Assembly (NCBI GenBank): GCA_030835065.1
Contig: JAUQWR010000090.1
Coordinates: 1-8,976, forward strand
Origin: Candidatus Kapaibacterium sp.
GTDB taxonomy: Bacteria > Bacteroidota > Ignavibacteria > Kapaibacteriales > UBA2268
Length of the DNA stretch: 8,976 bases
Direction: 5' to 3'
In this document: positions 1 to 6,862 of the stretch, piece by piece
Position numbering within the stretch: position 1 is the first letter of the stretch
Layout of the letters: every line of letters begins with the position of its first letter
Program-made: the position numbers and the translations under genes
Notes under the pieces: generated by a model
Database searches by the model: none
Seen by the model: the letters and a program-made list of their open reading frames with translations, nothing else
What the model was told of the DNA's origin: nothing

Positions 1-771
1 TGCTTGGTTTATTCCACCATTAGTACCTTGTCCATGATTAGAAAAGTTTTCTGTAAATGATATTGAAGAATAATCTGTGAGATTCCATCTTAGAATAGCT
101 CTCAAATTCCAAGATTCCATGGCAGAATTTTCGTAACGACCTTCAGAAGACATACTTCGAAAACCGAATGTTAAATTCCATCCTCTGGCAATATTCTGAC
201 TATAAATACCATCGGCTGCAATATAGCCATAACTTCCTTGTGAATACCACAATCTAGTGTATGGAACTGCAGTGTTATATTTAATCTCCTGCAAATTTAT
301 ATATGAACTTGTTCCGGAATATATTACTGCATCAGAACCTATAAATATTTGAGCATTCTCAATAAATTCAGAAGGAAATGTATTTAAATCGAAAGATAAG
401 TAATCAATATCGACCAATCTACGTCCATTAAAAGAAAATGCCATTTCCTTTGGATTAGATCCAAGAAACGAAAGATGATTGGATGCTCCGATTGTACCGG
501 CATTAAGAGGATAAGCCGGTATATTTTCACTTAATATTTCAAACAATCCGGAATAATTTGTAGATAATAGATTTCTCTTATTAATATTTTTATATCCAGA
601 AAATTTAAGCATTTCAATTTTTCCATGAGCCAATGATGGCTTTGGTGCAGTCGTATCATAAACAACTACAGGTTTGTAGCTGCTATCAACTGCAGATTCT
701 TCATCATCCTGAAAAGCAAATAAATTAATACAAAAAGCAAAAAAGAAAAATATATATGCGAATAATTTCAT
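1..771 (-). CDS. TonB-dependent receptor plug-like outer-membrane protein, N-terminal part (cut by left edge)
   Basis: The reading frame opens at an ATG (769-771) and continues for 257 codons to the window edge without a stop, so only the N-terminal part is present. It has a good Shine-Dalgarno GGAG at 778-781, six bases before the start. Residues 1-20 (MKLFAYIFFFFAFCINLFAF) form a signal peptide with a hydrophobic core, followed by an acidic linker. Residues about 70-165 resemble a TonB receptor plug: a 'SFLGSNPKEMAFSFNGRRLVD' type stretch (about 101-121) and then 'FPSEFIENAQIFIGSDAVIYSG' (132-153), matching the usual plug ending where a residue pair precedes a 'YG/YSG' turn. After about residue 170, alternating aromatic and polar residues ('RLWYSQGSYGYIAADGIY') look like the first barrel strands. 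It probably sits in the outer membrane; the substrate is unknown. No carboxypeptidase-like N-terminal domain or clear TonB box is visible. It could also be a TonB-independent barrel with a relic plug. The start lies 12 bases after the cdaA stop, so it is probably cotranscribed. Confidence 0.7.
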   Translation of the reverse strand, partial: MKLFAYIFFFFAFCINLFAFQDDEESAVDSSYKPVVVYDTTAPKPSLAHGKIEMLKFSGYKNINKRNLLSTNYSGLFEILSENIPAYPLNAGTIGASNHLSFLGSNPKEMAFSFNGRRLVDIDYLSFDLNTFPSEFIENAQIFIGSDAVIYSGTSSYINLQEIKYNTAVPYTRLWYSQGSYGYIAADGIYSQNIARGWNLTFGFRSMSSEGRYENSAMESWNLRAILRWNLTDYSSISFTENFSNHGQGTNGGINQA

Positions 772-783
772 CAAATTCTCCGA

Positions 784-1551
784 TTAGTCTGCCAGCTTAG
801 CACTCAAAACGGTTGGTAAATTTTCTATTGGAATATTTAAAGTCAAGTCGCCACTATCTGCAATAGAAATACCACCAGTCTCTTCAGAAACTATCAATAT
901 AACTGCATCAACTTGTTCGGATAGACCTAAACCGGCTCTATGCCTTGTTCCAAGGTTTTTGCCTTTGTGTTTAGTAACCTGCGACAATGGCAAGACACAT
1001 CTAGCAGCAAGCACCATCTGATTATCAATAATCACAGCACCATCATGCAGAGGCGATTTTGTGTTAAATATAGAAACAATAAGCTCTCTCGATACAGCAG
1101 CCTGCAATCTGATACCTGTATCAATTGTCATCTGCACATTTTGAGAGCGAGGAAATACCAGCAAAGCACCAGTATGCTTTTCACTCATTTCTTGTACTGA
1201 ATCAATTACTTCATCAATAGTTTCAGATATCTTTGATTTAACAAATAATTTGAAAAGCGGGCTGCGCGTTATCAACATAAGTAATTTTCTAAGTTCAGGC
1301 TGAAATAAAATAACAAATGCAAGCAACCAAATATCAGATATTGTTCGTAATATCCAATTAAGACTTCTCAAAGTAGCAGCTTCGGTGATAAAGGACAAAC
1401 CAATTATGATAACAAGCCCAAAAAGGATTTGAACAGCAACTGTATCCTTCAATGCTTTATATAACCAATAGAATAGAATAGCAACTATCGTAATATCCAA
1501 CAAATCTATTAGAGTAAAAGCAAGAAACCCTATCTTAAAAAGCTCAATCAT
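784..1551 (-). CDS. cdaA: Diadenylate cyclase, CdaA/DacA type (membrane-bound c-di-AMP synthase)
   Basis: This 255-residue protein should make cyclic di-AMP from two ATP at the inner membrane. Three hydrophobic segments occur near residues 9-31, 38-56 and 70-86, followed by the 'FQPELRKLL' linker typical of CdaA and a DAC domain from about 105. The two signature motifs are intact: DGA at 170-172 within 'SPLHDGAVII', and RHR at 203-205 within 'LGTRHRAGLGLSE'. The 'VSEETGGIS' stretch (221-229) also fits the family. The length is slightly below the roughly 270 residues of Gram-positive CdaA, mostly at the C-terminus. The ATG lies inside the end of phoH (8-base overlap) with no clear Shine-Dalgarno site, which suggests translational coupling. 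The usual partners cdaR/ybbR and glmM are not adjacent. The family call is very secure from the motifs. Confidence 0.97.
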   Translation of the reverse strand: MIELFKIGFLAFTLIDLLDITIVAILFYWLYKALKDTVAVQILFGLVIIIGLSFITEAATLRSLNWILRTISDIWLLAFVILFQPELRKLLMLITRSPLFKLFVKSKISETIDEVIDSVQEMSEKHTGALLVFPRSQNVQMTIDTGIRLQAAVSRELIVSIFNTKSPLHDGAVIIDNQMVLAARCVLPLSQVTKHKGKNLGTRHRAGLGLSEQVDAVILIVSEETGGISIADSGDLTLNIPIENLPTVLSAKLAD

Positions 1552-2566
1552 CTGATTTTACTGATTCTTCCTTATTTGCTAATTTTTTATTTAATTTATA
1601 TTCAGTATCTTTTTCGTAAGCCTTAATAATTTCAGCAACTAATCTGTGGCGCACCACATCTTTATTTTCAAAGAATACAAATTCAATACCTCGAATATTT
1701 CTTAGTATATTTTTTGCATGGATCAATCCAGATTGTGCTTTGTCTGGCAAGTCAATTTGAGTAACGTCGCCAGTAATCACGGCTTTGGAATTAGCTCCAA
1801 GACGTGTCAGAAACATTTTCATTTGTACTGCAGTAGCATTCTGAGCTTCGTCTAAAATAATAAACGCATCATTAAGAGTACGCCCACGCATATAAGCCAA
1901 AGGAGTAATTTCTATAGTTTGTTTTTCCATCAATACTTTGAGCTTGTCTGCAGAAAGCATATACTGCAATGCATCAGTTAGGGGGCGTAGATAAGGATCA
2001 ATTTTATCGCGCATATCTCCGGGCAAAAAGCCCAAAGATTCCCCTGCCTCGACTGCCGGTCTGGTAATTATTATCCGACCAACTTCATTTCTTCTTAATG
2101 CCGCTAGTGCCATCGCTACAGCAAGGAAAGTTTTGCCTGTTCCGGCTGGTCCGATTGCAAACACCAAATCATTATTCAACACTTTTTCGAGATATTCCAT
2201 CTGCCTTGGCGATTTTGCTCTTATTATATCCTTAGCACCATTATATATTATTGGGCTTAGTCCTTTTGATTTGCTATCGCTGCTTTCTTCTTTTAGACTC
2301 AAATTTACATCTAGCAGATCTATTACTGTATTGACATCACTTGGAAGCAATGCACCATTCTTATTGATTATATATTTAAATTCTTTAAATATTCTTTCTA
2401 TCAGCCTGATTTCTTCTTCGTGCCCCTTTAGTATTATACTATCGCCACGAACAATAACGGCAGTTTTGAATCTATTTTGAATTGATTGAATATAACTCTC
2501 GTTATGAGCTAAACTCTGAATAAGCTCTGGCTCGTCAATCTTGATTTTCTTTTCGACAATATCCAT
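1544..2566 (-). CDS. phoH: PhoH-like family ATPase
   Basis: This is a 340-residue cytoplasmic P-loop ATPase of the PhoH/YbeZ family. Residues 1-75 form the small N-terminal region common in this family, with a KH-like appearance ('RFKTAVIVRGDSIILKG'). The ATPase domain begins near 115 ('RAKSPRQMEYLEKVLNND'). Visible motifs are Walker A GPAGTGKT at 139-146, the family signature 'TRPAVEAGESLGFLPGD' at 168-184, Walker B 'FIILDEAQN' at 235-243, a sensor-like 'VITGDVTQID' at 263-272 and 'DVVRHRLV' at 303-310. The length is normal for the family. Members are linked to RNA metabolism and often pair with the endoribonuclease YbeY, but no ybeY is next to this gene. The ATG is preceded only by a weak GAAAG. 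The 134-base gap upstream (2567-2700) is very AT-rich, has no convincing promoter match and must hold the start of this transcript unless it reads through from the FkbM gene. The tail overlaps cdaA by 8 bases. Confidence 0.97.
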   Translation of the reverse strand: MDIVEKKIKIDEPELIQSLAHNESYIQSIQNRFKTAVIVRGDSIILKGHEEEIRLIERIFKEFKYIINKNGALLPSDVNTVIDLLDVNLSLKEESSDSKSKGLSPIIYNGAKDIIRAKSPRQMEYLEKVLNNDLVFAIGPAGTGKTFLAVAMALAALRRNEVGRIIITRPAVEAGESLGFLPGDMRDKIDPYLRPLTDALQYMLSADKLKVLMEKQTIEITPLAYMRGRTLNDAFIILDEAQNATAVQMKMFLTRLGANSKAVITGDVTQIDLPDKAQSGLIHAKNILRNIRGIEFVFFENKDVVRHRLVAEIIKAYEKDTEYKLNKKLANKEESVKSDD

Positions 2567-2700
2567 CTTTCACTTACACTAATTCATAATCTTCTAAAAT
2601 AACTTATTATAAAATAAAAACAAAAATTATTATTAATGCTATAATTTGTATCGATTAACTCAAAATCAATTATACCTTAATATAATTTTTAGCAAATATT

Positions 2701-3486
2701 TTAATACTCCTTAATTGCATAAATATTATGCTCATCTACTTTACCAATTTTAAATTTTCCAATTTTATTCAATGTTTCAACAATTTGACTCTTACCCGAA
2801 AGTTTATCTTCGAGTATTAGTACTACATTTTCAGTATTATTTAGAAAATTTACAGCTCCTCGTAGTACTTCCGATTCCATACCTTCTACATCTAGTTTGA
2901 ACAATACTCTGTCCTTTTTTTCAATGTTTAAGTCTGGCAACATACTATCTAAACTTTTAATTGTTGCTTCCCTATAATTATATTGTTCAGAAAGACTTTC
3001 ATTATTAATTTTTTTTGATGAACCTGTATTTATTGAAGACATTTCAAACTTAACATGACCATCACACTCACCTAATCCATAAGGAAAGTACTTAATTTGA
3101 CCACTTAGATTATTCAATTCAACATTTTTTTTCAATATTTCAAAATTGTCGGTTAATGCTTCAAATGCAAAACATCTTTTGCCTTTTTTTGCAAGTAAAA
3201 TTGAATAATCTCCCACACAAGCACCCGCATCAACAAATACATCAAATTTATCAAGTTTGTCGAGAATATACTTTTTTACGCCCCATTCATAATAATAATT
3301 AGCATATTGAAAATCATTAGTTCCGCTTCTGCAATAAAATTTCCCAATACTACTTTTTATTATTCTATCGTGTTTGTGTGACTTTTTATTAATAATATAA
3401 TTGATTGAAGCTACAATTGAAATTATATCCTTAAATTTCAAGTATTCAATAAAATATCTGCTGTATGTAAGTATTTTGTTAGCCAT
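2701..3486 (-). CDS. FkbM family SAM-dependent methyltransferase
   Basis: This 261-residue protein has the FkbM methyltransferase fold. The SAM-binding motif I is 'VFVDAGACVGDYSILLA' (83-99), the acidic end of strand 2 is 'FAFEAL' (106-111), and the family-typical 'LFKLDVEGMESEVLRGA' is at 195-211, followed by 'VVLILED' (221-227). The first 60 residues are basic and not clearly conserved. FkbM enzymes are O-methyltransferases, often acting on sugars of lipopolysaccharide, capsules or natural products, but the substrate cannot be read here. The gene is more AT-rich than the housekeeping genes nearby; by hand count 3361-3420 has 14 G/C in 60. The start has no Shine-Dalgarno site, only an A/T-rich leader. 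It diverges from the epimerase gene on the other strand, which supports a role in surface-glycan modification. The family is secure, the role inferred. Confidence 0.9.
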   Translation of the reverse strand: MANKILTYSRYFIEYLKFKDIISIVASINYIINKKSHKHDRIIKSSIGKFYCRSGTNDFQYANYYYEWGVKKYILDKLDKFDVFVDAGACVGDYSILLAKKGKRCFAFEALTDNFEILKKNVELNNLSGQIKYFPYGLGECDGHVKFEMSSINTGSSKKINNESLSEQYNYREATIKSLDSMLPDLNIEKKDRVLFKLDVEGMESEVLRGAVNFLNNTENVVLILEDKLSGKSQIVETLNKIGKFKIGKVDEHNIYAIKEY

Positions 3487-3729
3487 TTTAAAATATTATT
3501 CAATTTTTTGACATATAGTAGAAAGCAAAATAAATAATTATTATTTAATTCTTAAAATTTAATATTCTTGATTTGAAATCCTCAATATTAATTTTTGTTG
3601 ATACTATGTGGTATTATTTGTAAATCAATAGATAAAATATTTATATTTTATAAATATCCTAATATTGTTTTATCAATAATCCTTTCCGAAAAAATTCGTA
3701 AATTGTTGTTTTTTTTCTGGTAAATTTGG
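3487..3729. promoter_or_regulatory. Divergent AT-rich intergenic region between the FkbM and epimerase genes
   Basis: This 243-base gap separates two genes pointing away from each other, so it should carry promoters for both. It is extremely AT-rich; by hand count 3541-3660 has 18 G/C in 120. I could not fix a promoter: TTGATA at 3598-3603 is a passable -35 for the plus strand, but the hexamer 17 bases later (TAAATC) is a poor -10. Near-matches to the Bacteroidota TAnnTTTG box are off by one base. The epimerase start has only a weak TTTGG just before its ATG. Promoter presence is inferred from gene layout. Confidence 0.6.
3637..3657. repeat. AT-only inverted repeat in the divergent promoter region
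   Basis: A perfect 9-bp dyad ATATTTATA / TATAAATAT with a 3-base centre (TTT). It consists only of A and T and lies in an already AT-rich stretch, so chance is a real possibility. Its place about 70-90 bases upstream of the epimerase start would suit a protein-binding site. As an RNA hairpin it would be weak. Confidence 0.35.
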
Positions 3730-4701
3730 ATGACAAATGTTCTTCTCACCGGTGCTGCCGGTTTTATTGGAAGCAAAACAGCTGAACTTTTAATTAATGA
3801 TGGGGTTAATCTTGTTGCTTGTGACAATTTTAATGATTATTATGATGTAAGACTTAAAGAACACAGAGTTCAGCATATTAAATCTTTAGCAGATATTCCA
3901 TTTTATAATATAGATATTGAAAATTATTCGGATTTGAGCAAAGTTTTTGAAAATCATAAATTTGATTCTATTATCAATCTTGCTGCCAGAGCTGGTGTGA
4001 GATATAGCATAGAGAATCCTTTCGTTTATGCAACAACCAACATAATCGGAACATTAAATCTTCTTGAATTAATGCATAAACATAATGTTGGTCAAATTAC
4101 TTTAGCATCGAGTTCTTCTTTGTATGCAGGCGAAGAAACTCCTTTCAACGAAGAAATGCCAGTTAATAATCCAATTTCGCAATATGCTGCTACAAAAAAA
4201 TCAGCAGAAATGCTTTGTTATTCATATCATCATCTATACAATTTTAATACTGCCATTTTGAGATATTTCACAGTTTATGGTCCTGCAGGTAGGCCAGACA
4301 TGAGCTATTTTCGTTTTATTAAATGGATTGATGAAGGCAAAACTGTCGAAATTTTTGGAGATGGCACACAAAGCCGCGACTTTACTTTTGTTGATGATAT
4401 TGCCCGTGGCACTATTCTATCAACAAATGTCAAAGGATATGAAATAATTAACCTTGGCGGTGGAAAAACTCCTGTTACTATTAATTACATGATTGAACTT
4501 ATCGAAAAATATCTAGGCAAAAATGCTAATATCAGCTACAAACCTTTCCATAGTGCTGATATGAAAGAAACTGGTGCTGATATATCTAAAGCAGAAAAGC
4601 TTCTCGATTGGCAGCCTTACACTTCTATCGAAGACGGACTTAGAATTTCAGTCGATTGGTATCTCAAAAACAAAGATTTAGTCAAAAATATTATACTCTA
4701 G
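3730..4701 (+). CDS. NAD-dependent sugar epimerase, UDP-glucuronate 4-epimerase-like
   Basis: This 323-residue protein belongs to the extended short-chain dehydrogenase/reductase family. The N-terminal Rossmann motif GAAGFIG is at 8-14, followed by 'DNFNDYYDVRLK' (32-43), a stretch typical of UDP-glucuronate 4-epimerases. Other matches are 'LAARAGVRYSIENP' (84-97), the catalytic Ser region 'ASSSSLYAG' (126-134), the YxxxK pair Tyr152/Lys156, and 'RYFTVYGPAGRPDMSYFRF' (178-196), again characteristic of this subgroup. The length is normal. The expected reaction is interconversion of UDP-glucuronate and UDP-galacturonate in the cytoplasm, supplying galacturonate for lipopolysaccharide or capsule. 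Related UDP-glucose 4-epimerases and dehydratases share the fold, but the YDVRLK and GRPDM signatures favour the glucuronate type. It stands first in a two-gene unit, nine bases before a methyltransferase gene. The start is the first ATG in frame with the Rossmann strand. Confidence 0.9.
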   Translation: MTNVLLTGAAGFIGSKTAELLINDGVNLVACDNFNDYYDVRLKEHRVQHIKSLADIPFYNIDIENYSDLSKVFENHKFDSIINLAARAGVRYSIENPFVYATTNIIGTLNLLELMHKHNVGQITLASSSSLYAGEETPFNEEMPVNNPISQYAATKKSAEMLCYSYHHLYNFNTAILRYFTVYGPAGRPDMSYFRFIKWIDEGKTVEIFGDGTQSRDFTFVDDIARGTILSTNVKGYEIINLGGGKTPVTINYMIELIEKYLGKNANISYKPFHSADMKETGADISKAEKLLDWQPYTSIEDGLRISVDWYLKNKDLVKNIIL

Positions 4702-4710
4702 GTTATTTAT

Positions 4711-5493
4711 ATGAAGTGTAGAATTTGTGGTTCGGATAGGCTCTCTCTTTATTACACACAAGGTAATTCTGAGGAATATAAATTTTATATTTGTTCTGAT
4801 TGTACAGCTGTCAATTATGATCTATCCGGCGGACTCAATCAGGAAAAATATACAAGCTCCTATCTCGATCCTAATGATGAATCAAATAAAATCAATATTA
4901 ACCAAAGAGAAACTTATAATCATATTATAAAACATTTTCCAAAACCTGGTAAAATGTTGGAAATTGGTTGTGGTAATGGAAAAATTCTTTTGTTAATGCA
5001 ATCAAATAATTGGCAGGTTTCCGGAATCGAATTATCAGAAGATTATGCAAAAGAAATCACTAAAAGATTTAAAATCAAAGTCGATGTGTTAAACTTTATT
5101 GATGATAATATTTCTGATATTAATGATTTAGATTTGGTTGTGATGCGTCACGTTTTAGAACATCTTCCTGACCCAATACTAGCACTCAAACGTATTCATA
5201 GTATGCTCAAACCTGGAGCACATGCCTTGATGGAATTTCCTAATATTGAAGCTTTAGACTTCAAAGTAAAACGATTCCTAAATAAAATCGGTGTTCATAA
5301 AAAGAAATACCGTACTAATTTCAAGCCCGGACATTGCAATGAATACAACAAGCAATCATTTAATAAATTGGCTGAAATATGTGGTTTTGAATTAGTTTCT
5401 TGGGCTACTTATTCTGGCAAACCGATAATGAATATGATTTATTCATTTGTTCCAATTGGATCTAAAGCCCGAATCATCATTAAAAAAATATAG
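4711..5493 (+). CDS. Class I SAM-dependent methyltransferase with N-terminal zinc ribbon
   Basis: This 260-residue protein begins with a small probable zinc-binding module using Cys3, Cys6, Cys28 and Cys31 (two CxxC pairs). A class I methyltransferase domain follows: motif I 'MLEIGCGNG' (82-90), the acidic end of strand 2 'GIELSEDYA' (105-113), and 'VVMRHVLEHLPDP' with 'LKPGAHALMEFPN' (143-178), as in Methyltransf_11/23 proteins. The order of ribbon then methyltransferase recalls sugar C-methyltransferases, but those are about 400 residues with an extra C-terminal domain, absent here. The last 60 residues, with 'FKPGHCNEYNKQSF' (204-217), fit other glycan-cluster methyltransferases. It is probably a cytoplasmic enzyme acting on a nucleotide sugar, glycan or lipid-linked intermediate; the substrate is unknown. 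It lies nine bases after the epimerase stop with no strong Shine-Dalgarno site and is followed by a strong terminator. Confidence 0.9.
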   Translation: MKCRICGSDRLSLYYTQGNSEEYKFYICSDCTAVNYDLSGGLNQEKYTSSYLDPNDESNKININQRETYNHIIKHFPKPGKMLEIGCGNGKILLLMQSNNWQVSGIELSEDYAKEITKRFKIKVDVLNFIDDNISDINDLDLVVMRHVLEHLPDPILALKRIHSMLKPGAHALMEFPNIEALDFKVKRFLNKIGVHKKKYRTNFKPGHCNEYNKQSFNKLAEICGFELVSWATYSGKPIMNMIYSFVPIGSKARIIIKKI

Positions 5494-5500
5494 TTAAAAT

Positions 5501-5536
5501 AAAATGTCCGGTTGAAAATTTCCGGACATTTTTTTT
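5501..5536. terminator. Rho-independent terminator, probably bidirectional, between converging genes
   Basis: Perfect 11-bp stem AAAATGTCCGG (5501-5511) and CCGGACATTTT (5522-5532) with a 10-base loop, followed on the plus strand by a run of eight T (5529-5536). It lies eight bases after the methyltransferase stop. On the minus strand the same hairpin follows the cinA stop (5535-5537) directly and is trailed by a T-rich TTTTATTTTAA, so it can end both convergent transcripts. The cinA stop codon overlaps the plus-strand T-run. Confidence 0.85.
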
Positions 5537-6779
5537 ATTTTATCTTCTTTAGAAGCATAGCCAAAGCATAATTGACAGCCCGTTCTCTATTTGCATTTCT
5601 ATCTGCGGCAAACCAATACTTTTCAGTAATGGTTTCAGTCCTATCAGCTAATCCAAACCAAACTGTTCCTACTGGTTTATCATCGGTTCCGCCATCAGGT
5701 CCGGCAATACCTGTAATAGACAAAGCAAAATCAGTATCAAATCGTTCTCTTGCATTTTTAGCCAATTCAAATGCAGTTTCACTGCTGACAGCCCCATAAG
5801 ATTCTAAAGTAGCAGGACTAACATTCAATTCACGTTTTTTTGATTCATTACTATAGCAAATAATTCCTCCCAAAAAATATGAGCTGGAACCTGCTACAGA
5901 ACAAATTTCGCTGCCTAATAACCCTGCACTGCAAGACTCAGCAACTGATAGAGTAAGCCCTTTAGACTTCAATAATTCACCTACTGCATAAGCTAGGGGT
6001 AAATCATCTTCCTGGTAAATATATTTGCCTGCTTTTGAATATATAATATCTTTAATTCTATTAATTTCCATTTCCGCAGATTCAAAACTATCTGATTCTA
6101 CTCCGATTCTTAATTTAACTCCTGAAGCTGAAGGAAGAAAAGCCAAACTACCGCCATCTAGGAATTCTTCAGGATTACCAATTAAATCTGCTAAAAATGA
6201 TTCAGGAATGCTTGTAGTATTTAAAGTTTTAAATTTAGTAATAGAAAACTTTCTCTTTATAATTTCATTTTTAATTAAATCAAGCACCCAAGTATTCATC
6301 AAAAACTTCATTTCTGTAGGAACACCCGGCATAGAAATCAAAACCTTATCTTCATACTCGAAGAGCATTCCTGGAGCAGTACCACAATCATTACGCAAAG
6401 GCTTGCATTTAGAAGGTAGAAGAGCTTGCATTCGATTTCTTTCTGTGAAAGCTCTCTTTCTAGAAACAAAGAATTGCTCTACATGATCTAAAGTATCTTT
6501 GTTTTCGACAAGTACATCATCAAAAAACTCGCAGAGCACAGGTTTAGTAATATCATCATGAGTCGGACCCAAGCCACCGGTAACAAGGACAAAATCAGAA
6601 ATACGCATCAAATCATTGATTTCATTAATAATGACATTTTTTTCGTCGCCAATAGAAGTATGTTTGATTACTTTGGCTCCTAAAGAAGTGCATTGAGCAG
6701 CAATCCAGGCAGCATTAGTATTGACAATCTGACCAATGCAAATTTCGTCGCCAATTGTCAGAATAGAAATATTTAACAT
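5535..6779 (-). CDS. cinA: CinA family protein (nicotinamide-nucleotide amidase with MoaB-like domain)
   Basis: This 414-residue, two-domain CinA has the usual length. The N-terminal MoCF/MoaB-like domain starts directly with 'MLNISILTIGDEICIGQIVNTN' and has 'VTGGLGPTHDDIT' (66-78) and 'SMPGVPTEM' (149-157). The middle and C-terminal PncC-type domain shows 'SVAESCSAGLLG' (278-289), 'FLGGIICYSNESK' (302-314), 'YGAVSSETA' (328-336) and 'ITGIAGPDGGTDDKPVGTVW' (355-374). PncC domains deamidate nicotinamide mononucleotide in pyridine-nucleotide salvage; the N-terminal domain of some CinA proteins is an ADP-ribose pyrophosphatase. Only the sequence match supports these roles here. The start at 6779 is preferred over an in-frame ATG at 6815. 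The longer form adds 12 residues not expected in the family, has no Shine-Dalgarno site, and begins inside a hairpin, whereas 6779 has a modest TTGGAT about six bases upstream. The 'AESCSAG' wording differs slightly from the common 'AESCTGG'. Confidence 0.96.
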   Translation of the reverse strand: MLNISILTIGDEICIGQIVNTNAAWIAAQCTSLGAKVIKHTSIGDEKNVIINEINDLMRISDFVLVTGGLGPTHDDITKPVLCEFFDDVLVENKDTLDHVEQFFVSRKRAFTERNRMQALLPSKCKPLRNDCGTAPGMLFEYEDKVLISMPGVPTEMKFLMNTWVLDLIKNEIIKRKFSITKFKTLNTTSIPESFLADLIGNPEEFLDGGSLAFLPSASGVKLRIGVESDSFESAEMEINRIKDIIYSKAGKYIYQEDDLPLAYAVGELLKSKGLTLSVAESCSAGLLGSEICSVAGSSSYFLGGIICYSNESKKRELNVSPATLESYGAVSSETAFELAKNARERFDTDFALSITGIAGPDGGTDDKPVGTVWFGLADRTETITEKYWFAADRNANRERAVNYALAMLLKKIK

Positions 6780-6788
6780 AATCAATCC

Positions 6789-6845
6789 AAATAAAAAAGC
6801 TGAATCATAATGCAAATACGAATATCAGCAATAAATGATTCAGCT
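6789..6845 (-). terminator. Hairpin with U-tract between the sigma factor gene and cinA
   Basis: Read on the minus strand, a perfect 11-bp stem AGCTGAATCAT (6835-6845) and ATGATTCAGCT (6798-6808) encloses a 26-base loop and is followed by TTTTTTATTT (6798-6789). It begins 17 bases after the sigma factor stop, so it fits a rho-independent terminator. The long loop weakens it. The U-tract ends only about ten bases before the cinA start, so it could instead act as a leader attenuator. Confidence 0.6.
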
Positions 6846-6862
6846 AAAATTTTATGTAAAAA

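Noticed and set aside
940..1200. Plus-strand open frame of 86 codons within cdaA
   Set aside because: It lies antisense to a gene with intact DAC motifs and shows no family features or ribosome site.
2133..2480. Plus-strand open frame of 115 codons within phoH
   Set aside because: Antisense to the conserved ATPase domain; its composition is that of a mirrored coding frame.
2650..2670. Imperfect 7-bp dyad downstream of the FkbM gene
   Set aside because: One pair is only G-U in RNA, no U-tract follows, and the sequence is AT-rich; not enough for a terminator call.
6025..6486. Plus-strand open frame of 153 codons within cinA
   Set aside because: Long, but entirely antisense to conserved cinA sequence, with no recognisable domain.
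6780..6815. Longer cinA start at 6815
   Set aside because: It would add 12 residues before the conserved family start, has no Shine-Dalgarno site and begins inside the hairpin loop.
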